Shown piece by piece: positions 39,035 to 46,377 of a stretch of 64,000 nt of DNA. Position numbers and translations under genes: made by a program. Every line of letters starts with the position of its first letter. Positions within the stretch are counted from its first letter, which is position 1. The DNA comes from Streptomyces flaveolus (GTDB lineage: Bacteria > Actinomycetota > Actinomycetes > Streptomycetales > Streptomycetaceae), in the NCBI RefSeq assembly GCF_000716535.1, contig NZ_JNWV01000020.1, positions 248,001 to 312,000 on the forward strand, given 5' to 3'. Below the pieces are notes generated by a model. It searched no databases. It had not been told where the DNA came from and saw only the letters and a program-made list of their open reading frames with translations.

Positions 39035-39619
39035 ATGGCCCGGGTGGGAGTGACCGTCGAGCGGCTGGTGGCGGCAGCGGCGGAGCTGGCGGACGAGGCC
39101 GGCTTCGAGAACGTCAGCATCTCGGCGCTGGCCCGTCGCTTCGGCGTCAAGGACGCGAGCTTGTACTCGCACGTCCGCAATCTCCAGGACCTGCGCACCC
39201 GGCTCGCCCTGTACGCGGGCGGCGAGCTGATCGACCGGATCGCGGCGGCGGTGGCCGGCCGGTCGGGCAAGGAGGCGCTGCGGGCCTTCGCCGGCGCCTA
39301 CCGGGACTACGCCCTGGAACACCCGGGCCGGTACGCGGCCACGCAGATCCGCATCGACCAGGCCCTCATCGCCGACTCCCCCGCCCTGCTACGCACCGCG
39401 CAGATCACCTACGGCATGCTGCGCGCGTACGGCCTGGAGGAACCGGACCTGACGGACGCGGTGCGCCTGCTGCGCAGCACCTTCCACGGCTACTGCCTCC
39501 TGGAGAGCACCGGCGGCTTCGGCGCGGACCGGGATGTCCAGGCCTCCTGGGACAAGGCCGTCGACGCCCTGCACCTCGCCCTCGCACACTGGCCCGAGGA
39601 GGGGTGCGCCGATGACTGA
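39035..39619 (+). CDS. TetR-family repressor
   Basis: The 194-residue protein has an N-terminal TetR helix-turn-helix (FENVSISALARRFGVKDASL, YSHVRNLQDLR) and a C-terminal ligand domain of the TetR/WHG type (RLLRSTFHGYCLLESTGGFG). A strong GGGAGG ribosome site and a palindromic operator lie upstream. The hydrolase gene overlaps its end by 8 nt, so it is likely autoregulated together with that enzyme; ligand unknown. Confidence 0.88.
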   Translation: MARVGVTVERLVAAAAELADEAGFENVSISALARRFGVKDASLYSHVRNLQDLRTRLALYAGGELIDRIAAAVAGRSGKEALRAFAGAYRDYALEHPGRYAATQIRIDQALIADSPALLRTAQITYGMLRAYGLEEPDLTDAVRLLRSTFHGYCLLESTGGFGADRDVQASWDKAVDALHLALAHWPEEGCADD

Positions 39620-40328
39620 CACACCGCACCACGACGTCACGGGCCGTGGTCCCGTGCTGCTGCTCGTGCCGGGCGGGGCCGGGCACCCGATGGGCCTCGG
39701 TCCGCTGACCGAGCGGCTGGCCGCGCGTTTCACCGTGGTGACGTACGACCCGCTGGGCCTCGCGCACGGCCGGCTCGGGCACCCGGTCGCCGAACAGCGG
39801 GTCGCGGACTGGAGCGAGGGCGCGCGCCGGGTGCTGGAGGCGGTGCTGCCGGAGGGCGGGACGGCGTCGGTGTTCGGCACCAGCTCCGGTGGCATCGCGG
39901 TGCTGGACCTGCTGGCGCGGTACCCCGCGCGACTGGCGCACGTGGTCGCGCACGAACCGCCGTGCGTGACGGTCCTGCCGGACGGGGCGGCGCGGCGGGC
40001 CGAGCTGATCGAGCAGCTCGACGGCCCCGGACGACCGCCCGCCGAGGGCGAGTCGGCGACCCCGACGGGAGTCTTCCTGGCCCGTGTCCTGCGCCCGTTC
40101 ACCGCGTACGCGCCCGCCGTCACCCCGCCCCCCGGCCGGCTCACCATCGCCGCCGGCGCCGCATCGCGCGGTCAGCTCCTGCACCGCACGGCCGAGTTCC
40201 TCGCCGGACGCATGGGCTGTGCCTTCACCGAGTTCCCGGGCGGACATCTCGGCACGCTGGATCACCCCGTGGAGTTCGCCGACTCGCTCGTCGAGACGCT
40301 GCGTTCCAGCCCGCGGACATCGGCGTAG
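39612..40328 (+). CDS. alpha/beta hydrolase
   Basis: The 238-residue cytoplasmic alpha/beta-hydrolase has an oxyanion-loop region LLLVPGGAGHP, nucleophile elbow VFGTSSGGIAVL (Ser in GTSSGG) and a C-terminal catalytic His in FPGGHLGTLDHP. Length is standard. It is translationally coupled to the TetR gene (8-nt overlap), a typical detoxification or signal-ester pair. Its 3' end overlaps the convergent PEP mutase-like gene by 67 bp. Confidence 0.85.
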   Translation: MTDTPHHDVTGRGPVLLLVPGGAGHPMGLGPLTERLAARFTVVTYDPLGLAHGRLGHPVAEQRVADWSEGARRVLEAVLPEGGTASVFGTSSGGIAVLDLLARYPARLAHVVAHEPPCVTVLPDGAARRAELIEQLDGPGRPPAEGESATPTGVFLARVLRPFTAYAPAVTPPPGRLTIAAGAASRGQLLHRTAEFLAGRMGCAFTEFPGGHLGTLDHPVEFADSLVETLRSSPRTSA

Positions 40329-41074
40329 GAGGGGGTCGTACCGGCCGGGGCGCGTCCGGCCGCGATGTCGGCCATCGCGTCCAGGGCCGCGCCCAGCGCC
40401 CGCCGGTACAGCAGCGAGCCGAGGCTGACGCGGCGCACGCCGAGTCCGGCGAGGCGGCCGAGCGTGGGTCCGGCGGGCGAGTAGAGGACGTTGAGGGGGA
40501 CGGCGGTGTGCCGGACGAGGGCCGCGATGCGCGCCGGGTCGGTGACGCCGGGTACGAACACCCCGTCGGCGCCCGCTTCCTGGTAGGCGTCGAGCCGGCG
40601 CAGGGTGTCCCGCTCGTCGCCGTCCCCCGACCAGTGGGTGTCGGTACGGGCGTTGACGAACAGGCCCGGTACGGCCGCCTTGACGGCGGCGATCTTCGCC
40701 GCGTGCCGGCCGGCCGGGCCCAGGCCGTCCTCCAGGTTGATGCCGACGGCCCCGGCGGCCCACAGCTCGCGGGCCAGCTCGGCGACCTCGGCCGGGTCGT
40801 CGCTGAAGCCGTCCTCGGCGTCGACCGAGAGGAGGTACGGCCCGGATCCGAGGGCCAGGGCGAGCCGCACGGTGTGCTCGCGGGTGGCGCCCTCCCCGTC
40901 GGGCAGCCCGACGGCCGCCGCGACCGCCAGGCTCGTCGTGCCGACCGCCGGGAACCCCCGGGCGGCGAGGGCGGCGGCCGAGGCGTGGTCCCAGGCGTTG
41001 GGCAGCAGCAGCGGCTCGCCCGGACAGTGGTGGAGGCCGGCGAAGGAGGCGGCGGGAACGGGCTCTGCGGTCAT
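40262..41074 (-). CDS. isocitrate lyase/PEP mutase-superfamily protein
   Basis: The 270-residue barrel has LLLPNAWDHASAAALAARGF, VGTTSLAVAAAVGLPDGEG, LSVDAEDGFSDDPAEVAELA and GINLEDG, the metal-binding Asp/Glu set of the PEP mutase/2-methylisocitrate lyase superfamily. The isocitrate lyase KKCGH motif is absent, so it belongs to the C-C or C-P lyase-like branch of unknown substrate. A TAGCGT -10 lies 6 nt upstream of the ATG, suggesting a leaderless transcript, and a 32-bp inverted repeat lies just upstream. Its 3' end overlaps the convergent hydrolase gene by 67 bp. Confidence 0.85.
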   Translation of the reverse strand: MTAEPVPAASFAGLHHCPGEPLLLPNAWDHASAAALAARGFPAVGTTSLAVAAAVGLPDGEGATREHTVRLALALGSGPYLLSVDAEDGFSDDPAEVAELARELWAAGAVGINLEDGLGPAGRHAAKIAAVKAAVPGLFVNARTDTHWSGDGDERDTLRRLDAYQEAGADGVFVPGVTDPARIAALVRHTAVPLNVLYSPAGPTLGRLAGLGVRRVSLGSLLYRRALGAALDAMADIAAGRAPAGTTPSYADVRGLERSVSTSESANSTG

Positions 41075-41090
41075 ACGGCCACGCTAGGCC

Positions 41091-41122
41091 CCGGTTGTTT
41101 CGGCGCCCGCCGAAACAACCGG
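41091..41122. promoter_or_regulatory. 32-bp perfect inverted repeat at the PEP mutase-like gene promoter
   Basis: Arms CCGGTTGTTTCGGC and GCCGAAACAACCGG (14 bp, perfect) flank a 4-nt loop. It lies immediately upstream of the -10 TAGCGT of the minus-strand gene, covering the -35 region. It could be a large operator for a dimeric repressor, or a terminator for the GH154 gene arriving from the right edge is excluded because that gene is on the same strand and ends further right; operator use is therefore favoured. Confidence 0.6.
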
Positions 41123-41177
41123 CACCCCGCCCGCCGAAGCATGCTGCGGCGCCCCTGCCCGCCGTCTCACCGAGGCG

Positions 41178-42911
41178 TCACCGCGGCGCCACCGACCAGG
41201 ACGAGCCGGCGGGGACCTCGTCCGCGGCCGTGAACCGGAAGGCGGCGGCCGGCCCCTCGAACCAGCCGACCCGCACGTCGTAGCCCTGCTCGTCCGCGTC
41301 CGCCTCCCGCACCGCCACGGACACCAGCTCCGGCAGCGGCAGCGGGTCCGGCTCCCCGGTGAGCCGGGCGAGCGCCACGAACAGCGTGGCCCCGCCGTCC
41401 CCGGTCACCCCGATCAGCTCCGCCGACAGGCCGGTGACCGGGGCGAGTTCGACGCGTACGCCCTTCCCGCCCGGCCAGCCCGTCACCCGTACCGGCGTCC
41501 CGGGTGCCGCGCCCGCCACCAGATGGGCCCGGACCTCCACGGCACCCCGGACCACCACCAGGCTGGTGACGGTGATCCCGGCGCGCACGGTGTGCCGGGA
41601 GGCGATCCACCCCTCGCCGGTGCCGAGCGGCTCGATCTCCGTGCGGCCCGGATCGCCGTCGACGATCACGCTGTTGTCGTACGACGGCTCGGGCGCGGTG
41701 GCGGTCGAGTAGGCGAGCCGGGTGTAGTAGGGGTCGTAGCGGACGTCCTCGCTGCCGTGGTTGTGCAGCCGGACCACGCCGTCCGAACGGGTCGTCTGGA
41801 GCAGCCAGTTGGGTGCGGGCACCGGGTGGGCCGCGTCGGCGCGGTCGGCCGGGCCCGGCTCCTCCCGTGCCGTCCACACCTCGTGTCCGGGCGGCAGCAG
41901 CAGGCCGAGGAAGCCCTTGCTCGCCCAGTACGGTGACGCGGGGCCCGAGTAGGTCTGCGCGACGGACTCGTCGGGGCCGAGCCAGCCGAGCGGCAGCAGG
42001 CCCCGCTCGTCGACCGCGCCGCCGTCGAGGAAGTACCGCAGCGCTCCGGAGGCCAGCCGCCGTGTCTCGCCCGGGGGCAGCGGGGTGTGCCCGGTCAGGG
42101 CGCCGAGCCAGAGCGGGGCGGTCGTCGCGAAGCGGTAGGTCAGGGAGCGGCCCTGGTGCAGGGGGGCGCCGTCGGCGCCGAACAGGCGGGCGTAGTCGGC
42201 GAGGTGGCGGGACAACCGCCCGCCGTAGCGGGCGAGCAGTTCGGCGTCGCCCGCCAGCCATGCGTGGAGGACCGTGTACAGGTGCATGGCCCAGCCGTTG
42301 TAGTAGTCGAACTTCCGTCCGTCGCCGTCCGTGTACCAGCCGTCGCCGACGTACCAGCTCTCGACCCGTTCCAGTCCCCGGTCGACCGCCTTGCGCGCCT
42401 CCTCCTCCCGGTGGCCGGTCTCCGCGAGGAAGCCGCCGACGGTGACCGGGAACAACTCCCAGTTGCACGGCCAGGGTTCGGCGGTGAGCGCGTCCGCCAG
42501 CCAGGTGGCGGTGCGCTCGCGGACGGCGTCGTCCAGGCGGTCCCACAGCAGGGGCCGGGTGAGCCGCAGGGCGAGCGCGATGGAGGCGGCCTCGACCAGC
42601 GGCTGGCTGCGGTCCGTGATCCGTGGCCAGACCCCGCCGGGCCCGGCCGCCAGGCCTTCGGCGTACCGGCCGAGCGCGGTCTCGTCGCGGCGGAACGCGG
42701 CCAGCAGCAGCGTGCGCGCGAACCCTTCGAGGCCGTCGGAGAGGTGGCCGGCGTGGCTCACGTGGTCGCCGGGCAGGTGGTAGAGGGCGCGGTCGGGGGT
42801 GGCGTACGGCTCGACGGCGGCGAGCAGGGCGTCGGCGGCGGCCTCCCAGTGGGCGCGGGTGTAGCCGGTGTACGGGCTGGACACGCGGTCGTCGGCGGGC
42901 AGTTCGAGCAC
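41178..42911 (-). CDS. DUF2264 / GH154-family enzyme (beta-glucuronidase-like)
   Basis: The 577-residue protein matches the DUF2264 pattern: YTRAHWEAAADALLAAVEPY, WPRITDRSQPLVEAASIALA, NWELFPVTVGGFLAETG, WYVGDGWYTDGDGRKFDYYN and YWASKGFLGLLLP. It is an (alpha/alpha)-barrel followed by a beta domain. As I recall, DUF2264 proteins founded CAZy family GH154 through a Bacteroides arabinogalactan beta-glucuronidase, which fits the neighbouring GH43 gene. No signal peptide on this frame. GTG 42911 has GGAAGG upstream. An in-frame signal-peptide ORF lies directly upstream, separated by one stop codon. Confidence 0.75.
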   Translation of the reverse strand: MLELPADDRVSSPYTGYTRAHWEAAADALLAAVEPYATPDRALYHLPGDHVSHAGHLSDGLEGFARTLLLAAFRRDETALGRYAEGLAAGPGGVWPRITDRSQPLVEAASIALALRLTRPLLWDRLDDAVRERTATWLADALTAEPWPCNWELFPVTVGGFLAETGHREEEARKAVDRGLERVESWYVGDGWYTDGDGRKFDYYNGWAMHLYTVLHAWLAGDAELLARYGGRLSRHLADYARLFGADGAPLHQGRSLTYRFATTAPLWLGALTGHTPLPPGETRRLASGALRYFLDGGAVDERGLLPLGWLGPDESVAQTYSGPASPYWASKGFLGLLLPPGHEVWTAREEPGPADRADAAHPVPAPNWLLQTTRSDGVVRLHNHGSEDVRYDPYYTRLAYSTATAPEPSYDNSVIVDGDPGRTEIEPLGTGEGWIASRHTVRAGITVTSLVVVRGAVEVRAHLVAGAAPGTPVRVTGWPGGKGVRVELAPVTGLSAELIGVTGDGGATLFVALARLTGEPDPLPLPELVSVAVREADADEQGYDVRVGWFEGPAAAFRFTAADEVPAGSSWSVAPR

Positions 42912-42929
42912 GGCGGTGACTGTCCTTCC

Positions 42930-43088
42930 TCACGGGAACCGGGGCGCCCCGGTTTCGCTCGGGGCGCCCCGGGGATTCATCCCACCCTGACGGCGCCCGG
43001 TGGCACCAGACGCGGCGGGGCCGGCCGTCGCCAGGGCGGCGGCGAGGGCGCAGCACAGGGCGAGCAGGATCGCGTACGCCCGTCTCAT
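42930..43088 (-). CDS. 52-residue signal-peptide ORF, probably a gene remnant
   Basis: An ATG one base after the GH43 stop (TGAcATG) begins a clear Sec signal peptide (MRRAYAILLALCCALAAALA), then a short Gly/Pro/Arg-rich tail encoding two GAP units from duplicated GGGGCGCCCC palindromes, and ends at TGA 42932-42930. The frame is the same as the GH154 gene that starts 18 nt later. Either it is what remains of a secreted-protein gene, or a stop codon now separates an export signal from the GH154 enzyme. The translationally coupled start suggests it is still translated. Confidence 0.5.
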   Translation of the reverse strand: MRRAYAILLALCCALAAALATAGPAASGATGRRQGGMNPRGAPSETGAPRFP

Positions 43089-43089
43089 G

Positions 43090-44184
43090 TCACGCACCCT
43101 CCTTCACGGTGTCGGCGACGGGTATCCCGAAGTCCGGTGTGCCGTCCGGCTTCCAGCCGAGCTTCTGGACCCGGGTGTGCCGGTTGGGGTCGTGCAGCGG
43201 GTCGCCGGTGATCTCCTTGTACTGGCGGGCGTGGTAGACGAGGACGTCGGTACGGCCGTCCTCGGCGACGGTGAAGCAGTTGTGCCCGGGGCCGTACTGC
43301 TTCGTGGTGTCGTTGCTGGTGAAGACCGGGACGGGCGACTTGGCCCAGCTCCGCGCGTCCAGCAGGTCGCTGTGCGCGTCGGCGGTCAGCAGGCCCACGC
43401 AGTAGTGCCAGTCCGTGGCGCTGGCCGAGTAGGTGAGGAAGACCCGGCCGTTGCGTTGCAGGACGTACGGCCCCTCGTTGACCTTGTAGCCGACGCACTC
43501 CCAGTCGTACTCGGGGGTGGACAGCCGGACCTGGGGTCCGGTGAGGGTCCACGGGTCGGCCATCTTCGAGATCCACAGCGCGGTGTTGTTGTCCATGCCG
43601 GGCTCGTGCTGGGCCCACACGAGGTAGCGGGTGCCACGGTGCTTGAAGGTGGTGGCGTCCAGGGAGAAGGTCTCCCACGCGGTCTTGATCCGGCCCCGCT
43701 CCACCCACGTGCCCTGGAAGGGATCGGCGTGGGCGTTCTCCAGCACCCAGATGCGGATGGCCCACACGTCCTCCGCCGGGGCCGAGGCGAAGTAGATGTA
43801 CCACTTGCCACCGATCCGGTGCAGCTCCGGCGCCCAGATGTGGGCACCCATCGGGCCGGTCGCGTGCGCCCGCCAGATCACCGACTCGGCGGCGGCGCCC
43901 AGGCCGTTCAGGGTGCGGGAGCGACGCAGGACGATGCGGTCGTACTCGGGGACGGTGGCCGTGAAGTAGTAGAGACCGTCGGTGTGGCGGGTGATGTGCG
44001 GGTCGGCGCGCTGGAGGACTAGGGGGTTCACGAGGGGGGTCGTCGCGGGCGGGTGGGTCTTGGGGGTCGCGGGGGCGGCCTGGGCGAGGCCGGGGCCGGC
44101 CGCCAGGGCACCGGCGGCGAGCGCGGCCCCCTTCAGCATCAGTCTGCGGCCGGGGGCTTCTGGCAGGTCGTTGTCGCGGCTCAT
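43090..44184 (-). CDS. secreted GH43 alpha-L-arabinofuranosidase-like enzyme
   Basis: The 364-residue protein has a twin-arginine-type signal (GRRLMLKGAALAAGALAAGP ... AQAA) and a five-bladed GH43 propeller. The catalytic set is visible: Asp in QRADPHITRH, Asp in FSLDATTFKH and Glu in VNEGPYVLQ. It resembles Streptomyces exo-1,5-alpha-L-arabinofuranosidases (GH43 subfamily 26); the subfamily call is by memory of similar sequences. It acts outside the cell on arabinan or arabinogalactan side chains. ATG 44184 has GAGAGG upstream. First gene of a minus-strand operon with the signal-peptide ORF and GH154. Confidence 0.88.
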   Translation of the reverse strand: MSRDNDLPEAPGRRLMLKGAALAAGALAAGPGLAQAAPATPKTHPPATTPLVNPLVLQRADPHITRHTDGLYYFTATVPEYDRIVLRRSRTLNGLGAAAESVIWRAHATGPMGAHIWAPELHRIGGKWYIYFASAPAEDVWAIRIWVLENAHADPFQGTWVERGRIKTAWETFSLDATTFKHRGTRYLVWAQHEPGMDNNTALWISKMADPWTLTGPQVRLSTPEYDWECVGYKVNEGPYVLQRNGRVFLTYSASATDWHYCVGLLTADAHSDLLDARSWAKSPVPVFTSNDTTKQYGPGHNCFTVAEDGRTDVLVYHARQYKEITGDPLHDPNRHTRVQKLGWKPDGTPDFGIPVADTVKEGA

Positions 44185-44250
44185 GCGGACTGCCTCTCGG
44201 TGGGGAAGCGGTGCCTTCGAGGACTGTCGGATCAAGAACTGCTCACGGCA

Positions 44251-44264
44251 TTCGATATCTCGAA
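44251..44264. promoter_or_regulatory. dyad in the GH43 leader
   Basis: TTCGATATCTCGAA has 5-bp arms TTCGA/TCGAA around TATC. It lies about 20-33 bp downstream of the predicted transcription start of the GH43 operon, where a repressor would act as a roadblock. The matching regulator is unknown. Confidence 0.45.
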
Positions 44265-44290
44265 CATCATCTGTGATACCGAACGCCGAA

Positions 44291-44319
44291 AAGGTAAGGG
44301 CGGGTCACGAGGGGGTCAA
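44291..44319 (-). promoter_or_regulatory. promoter of the GH43-GH154 operon
   Basis: On the minus strand TTGACC (44319-44314) and TACCTT (44296-44291) are 17 bp apart, a good HrdB-type promoter about 105 bp upstream of the GH43 start. The region also lies between this gene and the divergent methyltransferase gene. Confidence 0.6.
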
Positions 44320-44389
44320 TGGGTCCGACGGAGAAAGCGCGACAGAGGGGAAAGCCCTTTCCCCTCCCCGTTCGACTAGCGTCGTGACC

Positions 44390-45313
44390 ATGACCAGCCA
44401 CACCTCCCCCAGCCTCGCCGACGCCCTCGCCACCGGGACGGTCGTGCTCGACGGCGGCATGTCCAACCAGCTCGAGGCGGCCGGGCACGACCTCGGCGAC
44501 GAGCTGTGGTCGGCGCGGCTGCTCGCCGAGCGGCCCGACGCGGTCACCGAGGCCCACCTCGCCTACTTCCTGGCGGGCGCGAGCGTGGCCATCACGGCCA
44601 GCTACCAGGCCACCTTCGAGGGGTTCGGCAAGCGTGGCATCGGCCGCGAGGAAGCCGCGCGGCTGCTCGGCCTCAGCGTGGAACTGGCCCGTACGGCGGC
44701 CCGGCGGGCGGCGGACGCGGGCAGCGAGCGCCCGCTGTGGGTGGCCGCTTCCGTCGGCCCCTACGGGGCGATGCTCGCGGACGGCTCCGAGTACCGGGGC
44801 CGGTACGGGCTGAGCGTGGCCGAGCTGGAGCGGTTCCACCGGCCCCGGATCGAGGTGCTGGCCGCCGCCGAGCCGGACGTCCTGGCGCTGGAGACCGTCC
44901 CGGACGCCGACGAGGCCGCCGCGCTGCTGCGGGCGGTGCGGGGGCTGGGGGTGCCGGCCTGGCTGTCGTACACCGTCGAGGGCCTGCGGACGCGGGCCGG
45001 GCAGCCCCTGGAGGAGGCGTTCGGCCTCGCCGCCGATGCCGACGAGGTGATCGCGGTCGGCGTCAACTGCTGTGCGCCGGAGGATGTGCCGGGCGCGGTG
45101 GAGATCGCGGCGCGTGTGACCGGCAAGCCGGTCGTGGTGTACCCCAACAGCGGGGAGGCCTGGGACGCCCGGGCACGGACCTGGCGCGGGCGCACCACGT
45201 TCGGCGCCGAGCAGGTCAAGGCGTGGCGGGAGGCGGGAGCACGATTGATCGGAGGGTGCTGCCGGGTGGGGCCGGAGGCGATCGCGGGGATCGCCGGGGC
45301 GCTCGCCGCGTAG
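44390..45313 (+). CDS. mmuM: homocysteine S-methyltransferase
   Basis: The 307-residue protein belongs to the Pfam S-methyl_trans family: VVLDGGMSNQLEAAGHDL at the N-terminus, the zinc ligands VNCC (about 225) and GGCC near the end, and TASYQATFEGF and YPNSGEAWDA. MmuM-type enzymes methylate homocysteine with S-methylmethionine, giving methionine. The ATG at 44390 has no Shine-Dalgarno, and a TAG-type -10 element (GACTAGCGT) ends about 9 nt upstream, so the transcript may be leaderless. No S-methylmethionine permease is adjacent. Confidence 0.88.
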   Translation: MTSHTSPSLADALATGTVVLDGGMSNQLEAAGHDLGDELWSARLLAERPDAVTEAHLAYFLAGASVAITASYQATFEGFGKRGIGREEAARLLGLSVELARTAARRAADAGSERPLWVAASVGPYGAMLADGSEYRGRYGLSVAELERFHRPRIEVLAAAEPDVLALETVPDADEAAALLRAVRGLGVPAWLSYTVEGLRTRAGQPLEEAFGLAADADEVIAVGVNCCAPEDVPGAVEIAARVTGKPVVVYPNSGEAWDARARTWRGRTTFGAEQVKAWREAGARLIGGCCRVGPEAIAGIAGALAA

Positions 45314-45405
45314 GGGCGGGCCGGGCCGGTCGCTGCCGCGCCGGGGCCGGAGCCGTCTTGGAGAAGGCTTCGGCGAAGACGGACTGCGGGCCGGCCGCCG
45401 GTCCG

Positions 45406-45430
45406 CCGGCAGCGACGCGTCCGCTGCCGG
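45406..45430. terminator. hairpin between convergent genes
   Basis: CCGGCAGCG and CGCTGCCGG form a 9-bp perfect stem with a 7-nt loop, about 90 bp after the methyltransferase stop and 130 bp after the end of the bacteriocin cassette read from the other side. A bidirectional terminator is likely. The rest of 45314-45558 shows no gene. Confidence 0.5.
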
Positions 45431-45558
45431 GCACGCGTGTGCGGTGCGGATTCGGTGGCGGCGGCCGGCGGGTGAGGCGGGCGGACCGGACCGGTGACCG
45501 GCGACTCACGCCGCCCGGCCGGGCGCCGCACCGCCCCTCGGGCGACCGGGCGGGACGC

Positions 45559-45684
45559 TCAGAAGATCCTCGCCCCGATCCGCCCGAGGATGGTGAAGGC
45601 GTGTGTGCCGTAGACGGCGAAGACCGCGATGGCGGCGAGGGCGACCAGGGCGAGGGGAGCGGCCCAGGTGAGACGGATCTTCAT
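45559..45684 (-). CDS. 41-residue single-helix membrane peptide of the bacteriocin cassette
   Basis: ATG 45684 overlaps the ABC ATPase stop by 4 nt (ATGA) and has GGAAGG 8 nt upstream, so it is very likely translated. The peptide (MKIRLTWAAPLALVALAAIA...) has one transmembrane helix of about 20 residues and a basic C-terminal end (GRIGARIF). It is the last gene of the lactococcin 972-type cassette. No family is recognised; a role in immunity or in stabilising the transporter is inferred from position only. Confidence 0.7.
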   Translation of the reverse strand: MKIRLTWAAPLALVALAAIAVFAVYGTHAFTILGRIGARIF

Positions 45685-46349
45685 GCGAGCTGCCTTCCTT
45701 TCACAGGTTCGGGTCGGGTCGTGCTTCCGACGGTCAGAACGGTGTCGCAGCGGTCGCGGACCGCGTCGTTGTGGGTGGCGATGACGACGGCGCAGCCGTC
45801 CTCGCTCATCGTGCGCAGGATGTCGACGACCAGGGTGGTGTTGTCGTGGTCGAGCGCGCCGGTGGGCTCGTCGGCCAGGACGAGGGCGGGCTGCTTGACG
45901 ATGAGGCGGGCCAGGGCGACGCGCTGCTGTTCGCCACCGCTGAGCCGGTGCACCTGTTCCTTCTCCCGGCCTGCCAGCCCGACGCGGTCGAGCGCGTCGG
46001 CGACGGTCGGAGCGTTCGCCCTCTTCCGCCGTGGCCTCATGGCGACTTCCAGGTTGGCGGCGACGCTCGCGTTCTCGATCAGGGCGTAGTTCTGGAAGAG
46101 GTAGCCGAGGACGTCGCGCCGGTAGTGACGGGCGGCGCGCGGGCCGAAGCCCGTGATGTCCCGGCCCTCGTGGCGGATCGCGCCGGAGCTCGGGGTGTCG
46201 AGAAGGCCGAGGCAGTTCAGCAGCGTCGACTTGCCGGAGCCGCTCGGCCCGACCAGCGCCAGCAACTGGCCTCCCCGAACGGTGAATTCGAGGCCGGACC
46301 ACAGGGTACGCGGGCCGTAGGACTTGCGCAGGTTCTCAATCTCGATCAC
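45681..46349 (-). CDS. ABC transporter ATP-binding protein of the bacteriocin cassette
   Basis: The 222-residue MacB/LolD-type ATPase has Walker A GPSGSGKST, Q-loop LFQNYAL, signature LSGGEQQR, Walker B LVLADEPTG and H-loop THN. It starts with GTG and lies 28 bp after the DUF1430 membrane protein gene. Pairing with DUF1430 is the standard layout of lactococcin 972-type immunity/transport systems, where the complex is thought to protect the producer. Confidence 0.92.
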   Translation of the reverse strand: MIEIENLRKSYGPRTLWSGLEFTVRGGQLLALVGPSGSGKSTLLNCLGLLDTPSSGAIRHEGRDITGFGPRAARHYRRDVLGYLFQNYALIENASVAANLEVAMRPRRKRANAPTVADALDRVGLAGREKEQVHRLSGGEQQRVALARLIVKQPALVLADEPTGALDHDNTTLVVDILRTMSEDGCAVVIATHNDAVRDRCDTVLTVGSTTRPEPVKGRQLA

Positions 46350-46377
46350 GAGGTGGCTCCGATGGGACGGTGGCGGG

